Assembly (NCBI GenBank): GCA_902627495.1 | Contig: CACOJS010000010.1 | Location: forward strand, 1 to 63,931 | DNA: 63,931 nt | From: Hydrogenophilales bacterium | GTDB taxonomy: Bacteria; Pseudomonadota; Gammaproteobacteria; Burkholderiales; Eutrophovitaceae | Direction of reading: 5' to 3' | Shown here: positions 55,230 through 63,558 of the stretch, one piece after another | How the letters are laid out: each line of letters begins with the position of its first letter | How positions within the stretch are numbered: position 1 is the stretch's first letter | The notes under the pieces: model-generated | Databases searched by the model: none | Told to the model about the DNA's origin: nothing | What the model saw: only the letters and a program-made list of their open reading frames with translations | Position numbers and translations under genes: made by a program

Positions 55230-55933
55230 GAGTAAAACTGAGGGGCTTCCTCCCAAGATATCGCTTCATGGCTCTCTGATTCATTAGGAATAACAGGCAG
55301 ACTGTCTTTTATCTCATCGTCTTTAACAGGATTATTCTGAACATATTGTCCTCCCTTACACCACTTGAATATTTGTGAGAGCTTACCTTTTATTTTTTTT
55401 GCAGTAGATAGCTTGCCGCCATCTTTTTTCTTTTTCCAAAGAGGTTTCAAAACCATCACAATATGCTCTGTAGTGATATCGGCTACGGGGACGTCACCAA
55501 TCAAGGGGAAAACGTATGTTTCGAGTTTCGCCCTTAAGTCTTTTTCCGCCTTGGGGTCTTCCGTTTGTGGGGTTAATATTTCAGTAATATATTTATCACT
55601 AGCCCATCGAAATGTAATAGCTAATCGAGCCCTCTTGACCTCTGCTATTTGTCGAGGATCCTTCCCTTCATGTATCAACTCAAGGGCATCCCTAGCTTTT
55701 AGCCTAGCCTTGGCTAAGGACAGCGTGTTAATACTACCTAATCCGAACTTGATGTCTCGCTTGTTAATGGGGTTGCGGTACCTTAATACCCAATTTTTCC
55801 GAATACTAGTCCCACCCTCTTTATTTGTATAACTCTTCACTTGCAGATACAGGTTATTTCCATCACTGATGGTGCATGGGTGATTTATAGAGCTAACTTT
55901 GCGCGCACTAAGTTTATTTATATTCGTAGCCAT
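55154..55933 (-). pseudogene. Tyrosine integrase, catalytic half deleted
   Basis: 259 codons from ATG 55933 (AGGA upstream). The N-terminus (LSARKVSSI, DGNNLYLQVKS, GLGSINTLSLAKARLKARDA) is the DUF4102 arm-binding domain of P4-like integrases, and the core-binding domain follows to about residue 245 (PSRLLTEFIL). The expected catalytic domain with Arg-His-Arg-Tyr (about 150 more residues) is absent; the frame runs into the truncated adhesin-E-like gene. It is oriented inward from the right attachment site, and its promoter would overlap the arm-type sites at 55949-55972. Confidence 0.88.
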
Positions 55934-55948
55934 AAGTTCCTGTAATTT

Positions 55949-55972
55949 GTGGGGTACAATGTGGGGTACAAC
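55949..55972 (+). repeat. Right tandem arm-type sites (GTGGGGTACAA twice)
   Basis: GTGGGGTACAA at 55949-55959 and 55961-55971, immediately upstream of the integrase start. They match the tandem at 46673-46696. Confidence 0.7.
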
Positions 55973-56124
55973 GAATACAAGTACTTTAAAGGAACTTACG
56001 GTGACTTACAAGATTTCGATTTCTTGTTAAATAATTGTTATATATGATAAATATTGTAGATAAATGTTAAAAGATAGCACTATTTGTTAATTAATGGTTA
56101 TCCCTTTATCTATAGTCCGACGGA

Positions 56125-56138
56125 CACACCCTCCGCCA
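56125..56138 (+). repeat. attR: 14-bp direct repeat of the tRNA-Ser 3' end
   Basis: CACACCCTCCGCCA, identical to 46608-46621. Marks the right boundary of the island. Confidence 0.85.
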
Positions 56139-56220
56139 AATATGCCAGATTAGTCAGCTCAGAAAGGTATTTTCAAAATTTGACGCTAACCGGCGTCAGT
56201 AATGATCCAGCCATTAATCT

Positions 56221-56595
56221 ATGAAAAAGATAGTAGTTATTACTTTATTTATTTTCTCTGCAAGTGTGTCAGCCCACTGGATCCCTTTTGGAAATAATAA
56301 ATACAATGATGCATTTTTCTATGACAACCATGAAGTCAAAAGGCAGGGCGACATCGTGTACGTGTTGTACAGAGTAAGGTATGCAAAGCTATCAGACTTG
56401 GGGGACGGGAGCCGTGAGGCTCACCTAGAAATAAACTGTGCCGAATCTTCATCAAAAATTATGCGGTCAACCTATTATTCTGACAGAAATTGGACAGACC
56501 AAAGTAGCAGTACGGGTGCAATGGAAAAGCAACGAATTTCTCCCTCGAGCATTTTTGATCGGCTTTCAGATTTTTTGTGTACAAGTTACTATTAA
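56221..56595 (+). CDS. Small secreted protein, surface-adhesin-E-like family, copy 6
   Basis: 124 residues: signal peptide (IVVITLFIFSASVSA) then HWIPFGNNK. The family blocks are complete: FFYDNHEV, GDIVYVLYRVR, HLEINCAESS, YYSDRNWTD and the terminal SDFLCTSYY. It lies just outside attR, 80 bases past the repeat, so it is host DNA. It is the sixth member of the family in this window and the only complete one near the zinc-uptake locus. Function unknown. Confidence 0.8.
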   Translation: MKKIVVITLFIFSASVSAHWIPFGNNKYNDAFFYDNHEVKRQGDIVYVLYRVRYAKLSDLGDGSREAHLEINCAESSSKIMRSTYYSDRNWTDQSSSTGAMEKQRISPSSIFDRLSDFLCTSYY

Positions 56596-56791
56596 GCACG
56601 TTTTTGGCCTGAAAAGTGGGGAATACCTCTGGCCCAGAAAATCTTTCCTTTTTCTCACTTATGTGGGATGTATTGAACGTCTTACCAAAAATGAGAGAGA
56701 CCTCGGAGAGATTGGAATTAACGTTTAGAGGGAAAATTCCTCCGAGGCCCCGCCCACATCATTTTAGGAACAATTACTTCATTCAGTAAAA

Positions 56792-56813
56792 GTGATATGT
56801 TGTATCGTATCAC
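56792..56813. promoter_or_regulatory. Palindrome 1, GTGATANG...CNTATCAC
   Basis: A 22-base imperfect palindrome with outer arms GTGATA and TATCAC, upstream of the porin gene. Its spacing and AT-rich centre resemble proteobacterial Zur boxes. Confidence 0.5.
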
Positions 56814-56828
56814 AAAATTTTATTAAAA

Positions 56829-56841
56829 GATACATTGTATC
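56829..56841. promoter_or_regulatory. Palindrome 2, GATACATTGTATC
   Basis: Perfect GATAC/GTATC arms with a 3-base centre; 12 of 13 bases match the site before the merC-like gene (14480-14492). Confidence 0.5.
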
Positions 56842-56883
56842 GTTTTTAATATGCATGTAATATGCCTCTTTGATTATTAAAAG

Positions 56884-56901
56884 GATATGATATATCGTAT
56901 C
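56884..56901. promoter_or_regulatory. Palindrome 3, GATATGATATATCGTATC
   Basis: An 18-base near-perfect palindrome (only one T/G mismatch pair per arm) about 90 bases before the porin start. Likely operator of a Fur-family regulator, probably Zur. Confidence 0.55.
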
Positions 56902-56993
56902 TTTTTGATCAAAAGTATCTTGCTTACCTATCAAACCTAATTCTTGAGTTTGGAAGGATTTTACTAAGTGTTTTTAACAAAAGGGGAAGTTGA

Positions 56994-58364
56994 ATGGGTA
57001 GATTTATTAAAGTGATTTTTGTCTTAATGTCGGTAGCCATGGCAAGCCAGTTTTCAGTGTTTGTTCAGGCGGCTGATAATGAGGAAATCAAGGTTCTTCG
57101 TGAGGAAATTAAAAATTTAAGAAATGTGTACGAGAATAAGATTTCAGAGCTGGAATCAAAGATAGGCCAGATTGAAGGCCAGCGTCTGGCTTCTGGAGGG
57201 GAGCATCAAATCCCGGCCACCTCGATGAGATCGATAAAAAGCAACGCGTCTAACCCGTCTATTGGTATGGTCCTTAATGGGAAGTTTAACAAATACTCAG
57301 TTGATGGTGAGGCCGAGGTTGCTGGCTTTGCACTTGGACATGAGGGGGAAAGGAAAGGGGCTGGTTTTGCTGTAGATCATACAGAGCTGAATTTTTCTTC
57401 GAATGTAGATGATAAATTCTATGGAAGTTCCACCTTTGCCATTGCTGAACATGACGGTGAGACAGAGGTCGAACTAGAGGAGGCCTACATCCAAACCTTG
57501 CCAGGCTTCCTGGCTGATGGCTTCACCCTCAAGGTTGGTAGAGCCTTCTGGACAATCGGTTACTTAAATGAACATCATAGTCATGCGGATGATTTTGCAG
57601 ATCGTCCCTTACCCTACCGGGCAATACTAGACGGTGGCTATAACGATGACGGTTTTGAGATAACCTACGTGGTCCCTTCAGATTTTTACACTGAAGTCGG
57701 AATCGGTCTTTTCAGAGGTAACGACACACCTTTCAGAGGTCCTGATGGAAAAGGTTATGGAGGGCGTTCCATGTTTGCAAGGGTTGGCGGCGACATAGGT
57801 GCTAATCAGAGTTGGCGTGCCGGAGTTTATAAGCTCACAGGAGAGTCTGTCTCTGGACGAACAGGAGGACACGGAGATGCTGTTACTTTTATCGGGGATA
57901 CAGACCTGCAAATTCTTGATTTAAGATACACACTGGCCCCTACGGGTAATGCTCGGGAGAAAGAAATTATTTTCCAACATGAAACATTTTGGCGTGAGGA
58001 GGATGGAACATACGAGGATACTGAAGAAACCCCGGGAGCTGGTGCTGTCAATGTTAACTGGGCCAGAGACAAGGTGGGTTCTTACACTCAACTTATTTAT
58101 AAATTCAACCCAAGGTGGAGAATTGGTCTACGGTACAGTGAGTTACAACCCCCACCGGCTCCAGCAGCTTTAGCGGGAAGCCATATCGATGGTGGGGGTT
58201 TCACACCGGAGATGCATTCAGTAATGACGGATTGGACAAATAGTGAGTTTAGTCGTGTTCGATTACAGTTCAACTCAGCTGAACTTGCGGCCGGGCAAAA
58301 TGATTCTCAATTTATTCTACAGTACATCATGAGTATCGGTGCCCATGGTGCCCATAAATATTAG
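56994..58364 (+). CDS. Porin-like outer-membrane protein of the zinc locus
   Basis: 456 residues: signal peptide ending near VFVQAA, a coiled-coil segment (about 29-62, EEIKVLREEIKNLRNVYENK), then a beta-barrel of alternating strands. A His/Asp-rich stretch (NEHHSHADDFADRP, about residue 195) and terminal HGAHKY may bind metal. Behind three putative metal-regulator palindromes and upstream of ZnuA- and ZnuB-like genes, it probably admits zinc (or another metal) across the outer membrane. The family is the non-TonB porin type, as no plug domain is visible. Followed by a terminator before znuA. Confidence 0.75.
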   Translation: MGRFIKVIFVLMSVAMASQFSVFVQAADNEEIKVLREEIKNLRNVYENKISELESKIGQIEGQRLASGGEHQIPATSMRSIKSNASNPSIGMVLNGKFNKYSVDGEAEVAGFALGHEGERKGAGFAVDHTELNFSSNVDDKFYGSSTFAIAEHDGETEVELEEAYIQTLPGFLADGFTLKVGRAFWTIGYLNEHHSHADDFADRPLPYRAILDGGYNDDGFEITYVVPSDFYTEVGIGLFRGNDTPFRGPDGKGYGGRSMFARVGGDIGANQSWRAGVYKLTGESVSGRTGGHGDAVTFIGDTDLQILDLRYTLAPTGNAREKEIIFQHETFWREEDGTYEDTEETPGAGAVNVNWARDKVGSYTQLIYKFNPRWRIGLRYSELQPPPAPAALAGSHIDGGGFTPEMHSVMTDWTNSEFSRVRLQFNSAELAAGQNDSQFILQYIMSIGAHGAHKY

Positions 58365-58379
58365 TAAAGTAGCTTTTAG

Positions 58380-58411
58380 GCCCGTCCTATCTATGGGCGG
58401 GCTTAATTTTT
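58380..58411 (+). terminator. Terminator/attenuator between porin and znuA-like genes
   Basis: GCCCGTCC (58380-58387), loop TATCTAT, GGGCGGGC (58395-58402), then TTAATTTTT. An 8-bp stem with one G-T pair and a T-rich tail, 15 bases after the porin stop. Partial read-through would give more porin than transporter. Confidence 0.8.
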
Positions 58412-58469
58412 CACATCAGTCTACTTAACGGAATATTGTGTAACACCTTAAAAATTTGGAAAAAATAAA

Positions 58470-59384
58470 ATGGAGAAATATTCTATTACCCTAACCCTAG
58501 CGATATGTGGGTTGCTTTGTGGTAACGCATTCGCAAAAGTAAGCTTGTTTGCATGCGAACCGGAATGGGAGGCCTTGGCTAAAGAAATTGGTGGAAAAAA
58601 TGTAGAAGTTTTTTCAGCCACTCATGCGAAACAGGACCCCCATCATATCCGAGCACGGCCTAGTTTCATTTCAAAAATACGTAGAGCGGATTTGGTGATT
58701 TGTAGTGGTGCGGGGTTGGAGGCAGGTTGGTTGCCTATTCTTATACAAAAAGCAAGTGCCAGAGTTCAGCCAGGTGCTGTCGGTTACTTAATGGCATCTG
58801 ACTTTGTAAATATTCTTGAGGTTCCAACGTCAGTCGATAGAAGTATGGGTGACGTACACCCGGAAGGCAATCCTCATGTTCATCTGAATCCTCACAATAT
58901 ATTGTTAGTGGCCACAGAATTATCGCAACGCCTCAACAAAATAGATGCCGGTAATATTGATTTTTACAACGAACGGTTTCAGAAGTTCTCCTTTCGCTGG
59001 AAACAAGCTATTGTTCAATGGGAAAGCGATGCTGCCTCTTTGGGGGGTACACCTGTTATTGTTCATCACAAGAGTTTTATATATTTGATCTCCTGGCTTA
59101 ACCTGAGCCAAAAGGGTTCATTAGAGCCAAGACCTGGAATTCCCCCAACTGTTAGTCACCTCGAGGATTTACTCAAAAAATTAAAACAAGGTGATCCAGT
59201 TGATGTAATCATGAGAGCACCTTATGATTCAGCAGAGGCTAGTGAGTGGTTATCACGGCAAACCGGCATTCCAGCCGTCATGATGCCTTACACCGTGGGG
59301 GGTGATTCTGAGTCTAAAGATTTATTTTCATTGTTCGATAGATCAATAACCTTACTAAAACAAGCTGCCAGTGCTATCAAGTGA
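58470..59384 (+). CDS. Zinc/manganese ABC transporter substrate-binding protein, ZnuA-like
   Basis: 304 residues, cluster A-I metal-binding protein: signal peptide (LTLAICGLLCGNAFA), first His ligand in KQDPHHIRARPS, second in GNPHVHLNPHN, third in VIVHHKSF and a terminal Asp in YTVGGD. It lacks the long His-rich loop of E. coli ZnuA. It delivers Zn (or Mn) to the permease encoded next, whose start overlaps its end. Confidence 0.88.
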   Translation: MEKYSITLTLAICGLLCGNAFAKVSLFACEPEWEALAKEIGGKNVEVFSATHAKQDPHHIRARPSFISKIRRADLVICSGAGLEAGWLPILIQKASARVQPGAVGYLMASDFVNILEVPTSVDRSMGDVHPEGNPHVHLNPHNILLVATELSQRLNKIDAGNIDFYNERFQKFSFRWKQAIVQWESDAASLGGTPVIVHHKSFIYLISWLNLSQKGSLEPRPGIPPTVSHLEDLLKKLKQGDPVDVIMRAPYDSAEASEWLSRQTGIPAVMMPYTVGGDSESKDLFSLFDRSITLLKQAASAIK

Positions 59385-59388
59385 GCTT

Positions 59389-60126
59389 ATGATTATTTTG
59401 GGCCCGCCGGTAGCTGCAGGTCTTTTGATTGCTATAACTCATGCGGCTTTAGGTATAGAGGTTCTGAAACGAGGAATTATTTTTATTGATCTAGCCATTG
59501 CCCAAGTAGCTGGGTTGGGGTTAGCCGCAGCAGACTTCTTTTTGCATGAACCTCCTATGTTTATCACACAAGTATCAGCACTTTTAGGTGCTGTGCTGGC
59601 AGGGTTATTCTTTAGAAAAATAGAATTTGTTACGACGAAAAACCAAGAAGCTATAATTGGAGGGGTATTTGTATTTATGGCTGCTTTAACCATCTTAATC
59701 TTAGCAGATCATCCTTTTTCTGGTGAGAAAACGGCCAATCTTTTATCGGGTCAGATTCTATTCGTCTCTTGGATGAATGTTTTTAATCATGTTCCTGTTT
59801 ATTTGTTTACACTTGCAACGTGGTTTTTGGTTCCTCGTTCACGAAGTGGCATTCGGTTTTATCTGTTATTTGCATTAGTAATAACCTCATCGGTCCAGCT
59901 TGTTGGGGTGTATGTTGTTTTTGCTAGCCTGATCTTCCCTGCTTTAGGGTCGGTGAATTTCAATTATTCTATTTTTTATGCCTGGTTCTGTGGCATATCA
60001 TCTTTTTTATTAGCTATGTTGATATCTGTACTCTATGATTTACCTACGGGGTCGTTTATCGTTATCATGTACGCTGTAATTGCTACTTTAATGTTTGTCT
60101 TTAGCAAATCAAGAGAGGCTGGCTAG
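59389..60126 (+). CDS. Metal ABC transporter permease, ZnuB-like
   Basis: About 245 residues from ATG 59389; a GTG at 59371 inside the previous gene is an alternative start. Seven to eight membrane segments; KRGIIFIDLAIAQVAGLGLAAA and QLVGVYVVFASLIFPALG match the ABC-3 (ZnuB/MntB) family. No ATPase gene follows; the next gene is an unrelated exporter-type protein 430 bases away. Confidence 0.88.
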   Translation: MIILGPPVAAGLLIAITHAALGIEVLKRGIIFIDLAIAQVAGLGLAAADFFLHEPPMFITQVSALLGAVLAGLFFRKIEFVTTKNQEAIIGGVFVFMAALTILILADHPFSGEKTANLLSGQILFVSWMNVFNHVPVYLFTLATWFLVPRSRSGIRFYLLFALVITSSVQLVGVYVVFASLIFPALGSVNFNYSIFYAWFCGISSFLLAMLISVLYDLPTGSFIVIMYAVIATLMFVFSKSREAG

Positions 60127-60555
60127 GTAATATTACCCTTGTTGGTTGAGATATATCTATAATATAATTCTTATGTTTCGTGTTTATATGATGGGCTTAT
60201 AACATTTAAGTCTCATGAATCTTAGGAAAGAAATTAGACTCAAAAAGACTACGAAACTAGACAAAAAGATATTAGTCGGTGTTTGCGATAGATCAGAGCC
60301 AGGTTGTAGTATCCATTAAGAGTTATTACTGATCTACCTACTGGTCTCTTGACGCTTGAAAGTGCTATTTTGGAGAGAATTAGAGTGAGTCTAGTGGGAT
60401 CAAAAAATGCTTTTAAGAGTAGCAATCCTCAAAAAAATATTATTCTGAGTTATCCACCATTTTTTTCAGCCGTAGAATCTTTAAAGGGAGGTTTGGACAT
60501 TTCAAACACTAAACCCGGTATTGAATAAAGCTACCCGCCTCAAGATTATAATTTT
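60127..60555. other. Spacer with one weak short frame
   Basis: A 59-codon frame from TTG 60349 to 60528 (or GTG 60385) encodes a soluble, ordinary-looking peptide (SAILERIRVSLVGSKNAFK) but has no good ribosome-binding site. It may be a gene relic. Nothing else is recognised. Confidence 0.35.
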
Positions 60556-61431
60556 ATGCAAAAATATATAAAGTGTAGATACCTAGGAATTGTTCTTGTC
60601 GTCCTGGCTACATTGTTTTTCACAACTATGGATTCTATAGCGAAACATTTAGTTCAAACATATTCCGTAGTGAATATCACGTGTATAAGATATGTTATTC
60701 AAGTTGGTTTAATAGTACTAATATTCGGTCCTCGACACGGGACGGATATACTGATTACTAAAAAGACTGGTCCTCAAGTTATTCGAGGATTACTTGTTGT
60801 GGCAATTAGCCTTTCATTTTTTACAAGCTTGAAGTATCTGCCGATAGCAGAAGCCACAGCTATTACTTTCCTTAGTCCCGTTTTGACTGTTGTACTAGCT
60901 CTGGTTCTGTTAAAAGAAAAAATTACCGGACGTCTATTTGTTGCTGTGTTGCTAGGAATAGTGGGGGTAACGGCTATTATTAAGCCGGGGATTGAGGTAG
61001 TTTCATGGGCGATTACATTGCCTATTTTAACGGCGATATTGTATAGTCTGTACGAAGTTTTGACTAAGAAGCTTTCCGATACTGAGTCTGCATACTCTTC
61101 GCTTTTTTATTCGACAGTAGTCGGTGCAGTAGTGTCAGGGTTGATTTTACCTTTTACCTGGCAGCAACCGAGCATAGAGCAGTTTTTTTTCTTGTCATTG
61201 TTATCAATGGTTGGTTTATTGGCCCACTATTCATTGATATTAGCACTGCAATTTACCACAGTGTCGTCTATCCAACCCTATCATTTTCTGTCTTTATTAT
61301 GGGCATGCTTATCGGGGTACTGGATATTTGATGAGGCTTTGGATGGTCTTTCAATTCTTGGAATGTTGATAATTGCACTATCTGGCTTCTTGGCTTTAGA
61401 AGTGGGGACATGCAGTGATGATAAAAAATAG
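60556..61431 (+). CDS. EamA/DMT family transporter
   Basis: 291 residues with ten membrane segments in two EamA repeats. TLFFTTMDSIAKHL, FFTSLKYLPIAEATAITFLSPV and the second-repeat YEVLTKKLS are typical of drug/metabolite transporter superfamily exporters. Substrate unknown. It stands alone, forward, after the zinc locus. Confidence 0.9.
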   Translation: MQKYIKCRYLGIVLVVLATLFFTTMDSIAKHLVQTYSVVNITCIRYVIQVGLIVLIFGPRHGTDILITKKTGPQVIRGLLVVAISLSFFTSLKYLPIAEATAITFLSPVLTVVLALVLLKEKITGRLFVAVLLGIVGVTAIIKPGIEVVSWAITLPILTAILYSLYEVLTKKLSDTESAYSSLFYSTVVGAVVSGLILPFTWQQPSIEQFFFLSLLSMVGLLAHYSLILALQFTTVSSIQPYHFLSLLWACLSGYWIFDEALDGLSILGMLIIALSGFLALEVGTCSDDKK

Positions 61432-62700
61432 CTATTAAACAAAGTAGCTTTTCGTACGGCTATCAGTGCTCTTGGTGCTTTTTGGTTATCATCAGCTTAA
61501 GCTGGGGAATATGCGGTTTATCTCTGTAACACCATTTATTGTATTGCTGTAGATGCTGCTAACTTTAATAATCAGACTGTTGTTAAGCTCGAGTTTGAGC
61601 ACACATGGGTTACGGGGGCATTCAGTCCGGCAATTGCCTTAAGGTGGGAATGTATAAATATTTTACATGTTATATTGTCGCTGTGGATAAAAAATGGTCT
61701 GTTACCCTTCGGATATTCAGATATGGTCACTTATGGCAAAGGCCAATTAGTTATACCGATGAGAGGAAGGGGATTACTAAAGTTATAATTGCTAACTGTC
61801 AAAAGTGATAAAAAGTCTATCGGTTATATAGCAAAAGCAAATGATGCTAACCCATAATTATGCCAGGTTGTGCAAAGAAACAAATGATCCAATTGGTGAA
61901 GAATCTAGACGATAACATTAAATTATGTTCAAGGTCGACCAAGACATAAAAAGTACAAATAAGGCAGGGGTTTTTGTTAAAAAATTAATAAATCATGCTC
62001 AATTTGATTGGTCTATGGAACTAGAATAAAAAATAAATGGGAACTTAAGCTGCTTGTGATTTATCAAGATGGGTATATGAAAAATAAAATACATTGGATT
62101 TTTAAGTTGTACTTCGTCGTTTATGTAGTGATAGCGGTGATTGTAATTTTCGGGGTATGACCACCAGCCATCAAGAGTGAGCACATCGTGCCGGTGATGT
62201 AAGGCCCATTTGGTGTATAATTAACATTATGATGATGGTCAGAACCGAAAACTTGCAGTGCCTTCTAGCGTGTGTTGTTAGTGAATCTGTAACTATACTG
62301 GGGCCAACTATGTTGTCCTGGTAAGAAACTCGCTTTGGTTATTGGGTTGGTGATAGTTAACGGCCGATTGCAAGTAAACTTATCCACACCTTGATCCTGT
62401 GGAAAAACGGGTCTAGCCAGCTTTAAATATAGCCGTGGAAAGTATATTGTGAGCATTGTTGCGATAGAGGTCGCTATTATCGTAACTGACCTCCTATATT
62501 TTTGGGAGGCCGCACTTACCTGGTTGTCGATAATTCTAGTTTTTTTTTGGGGTTTGTTGTCCCATAGCTATTGACGATTAAAGAAGTATGGTTCAGCTTG
62601 TCACTGACAGGCAAGTTAGCAAGCCTAATATTGAACTTCAGTTCTTCAGAGAGAGGTGAAATAGTGGTTGATTATCGTTTGATCCAAGAGGTAATTCTTT
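61432..62700. other. 1.27-kb stretch without convincing genes
   Basis: Short frames at 61605-61808 (+), 61999-62184 (-) and 62265-62456 (-) have no clear ribosome-binding sites and no recognisable products. Two mutually exclusive hairpins lie at 62467-62509 (listed). The region may be a decayed gene. Confidence 0.5.
62467..62509. other. Overlapping alternative hairpins
   Basis: GAGGTC (62467-62472) can pair with GACCTC (62488-62493), while CCTCC (62490-62494) can pair with GGAGG (62505-62509). The middle strand is shared, so only one can form, like an attenuator. The distance to the next gene (about 190 bases) is compatible with a leader, but this is speculative. Confidence 0.25.
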
Positions 62701-63507
62701 ATGCAGCAGGCTAAAGATTTTTTGGAAGAGTCAGAAGACCTTGAGGAATTGCTCTTGGCTATTAAGGATCAAGATTACGAGGTGGAGACGCAATTCAAAA
62801 GGTGGACGATATCTGATATTTTGCGGCACCTACATCTGTTCAACCAAGCTGCAGAGCTTACACTGAAAGATGGTACGATGTTTCAAAAGATGTTTTTGGA
62901 GCTTAAATCCTTAAGGGCTGAGGGGGCTAGTCTTTTAGAGGCTCAACGGAGGATGCTGGATGATTTATCGGGCCGAGAGTTATTTGAAAAATGGCGTGAA
63001 GGTTGTCGAGTTCTAGCAAAAAATTACTACGAGTCAGATCCCAAAAAAAGAGTTCTGTGGGCGGGCCCAAACATGAGTGCTCGTTCCAGTATCACTGCTA
63101 GGCAAATGGAAACATGGGCACATGGCCAAGCAATTTATGATTTGTTTGGTTTAGAGCGAGTGGAAAGTGATAGAATCAAGAATATTGTTCATTTGGGAGT
63201 CAAGACTTTTGGTTGGACATTTGTTAATAGGGGTCTGGCGATACCGGAAACTGCTCCTCATATAAAGTTGATTTCTCCTTCAGGTAACCAGTGGGAGTGG
63301 AATGAGTTTCAGGAACAAAATATTATAAGTGGGCTCGCAGTTGACTTTGCCCAAGTTGTAACGCAGGTGAGAAATGTAGCTGACACCAAACTTTTGGTAG
63401 AGGGTAAAAGTTCATGCGCTTGGATGGCAATAGCCCAATGTTTTGCTGGAGATGCTGAGGATCCACCAAAAAAAGGTGGTCGAGGGGTATTCAAAAGAAG
63501 GGCTTAG
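62701..63507 (+). CDS. TIGR03084-like metal-binding protein (DinB/maleylpyruvate-isomerase-like fold)
   Basis: 268 residues. WTISDILRHLHLFNQAAEL and ARQMETWAHGQAIYDLFG carry His residues of the DinB/MDMPI metal-binding bundle, and the overall layout matches the TIGR03084 family. Members resemble thiol-dependent isomerases or transferases but have no fixed function. GAGGT lies 7 bases before the ATG. The basic tail (GGRGVFKRRA) is unusual. Followed 50 bases later by a rhodanese gene that may be cotranscribed. Confidence 0.8.
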   Translation: MQQAKDFLEESEDLEELLLAIKDQDYEVETQFKRWTISDILRHLHLFNQAAELTLKDGTMFQKMFLELKSLRAEGASLLEAQRRMLDDLSGRELFEKWREGCRVLAKNYYESDPKKRVLWAGPNMSARSSITARQMETWAHGQAIYDLFGLERVESDRIKNIVHLGVKTFGWTFVNRGLAIPETAPHIKLISPSGNQWEWNEFQEQNIISGLAVDFAQVVTQVRNVADTKLLVEGKSSCAWMAIAQCFAGDAEDPPKKGGRGVFKRRA

Positions 63508-63558
63508 GCCTTTCGAAAATGAAAGAGTTTTTCTAACGTTTATATTAATTTTACGAAT

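Larger units (their letters stand above)
46622..56138. mobile_element. tRNA-Ser-inserted genomic island (about 9.5 kb), apparently immobilised
   Basis: Bounded by the 14-bp repeats at 46608-46621 and 56125-56138. Tandem GTGGGGTACAA arm-type sites lie inside both ends, and a P4-like integrase N-terminal half sits near the right end. Contents: an hsdR fragment, a 1336-aa methylase, a 1120-aa PLD-helicase, a Cys-containing small exported protein, and a truncated adhesin-E-like gene joined to the broken integrase. The lack of an integrase catalytic domain means the island cannot excise by its own enzyme. Confidence 0.85.
56596..56993. other. Regulatory spacer before the zinc-acquisition genes
   Basis: About 400 bases. 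It includes an inverted repeat CCTCGGAG (56701-56708)/CTCCGAGG (56740-56747) and, at 56792-56901, three GATAY/RTATC palindromes listed separately. An overlapping 96-codon frame at 56438-56728 is a shadow. Confidence 0.5.

Noticed and set aside
46622..56138. A full BREX or DISARM locus
   Set aside because: Only a methylase and a PLD-helicase are present; pglZ, brxC, drmA and drmB are absent from the island.
61605..61808. A 67-codon forward frame in the gene-poor region
   Set aside because: No ribosome-binding site or recognisable features; kept only as part of the spacer description.
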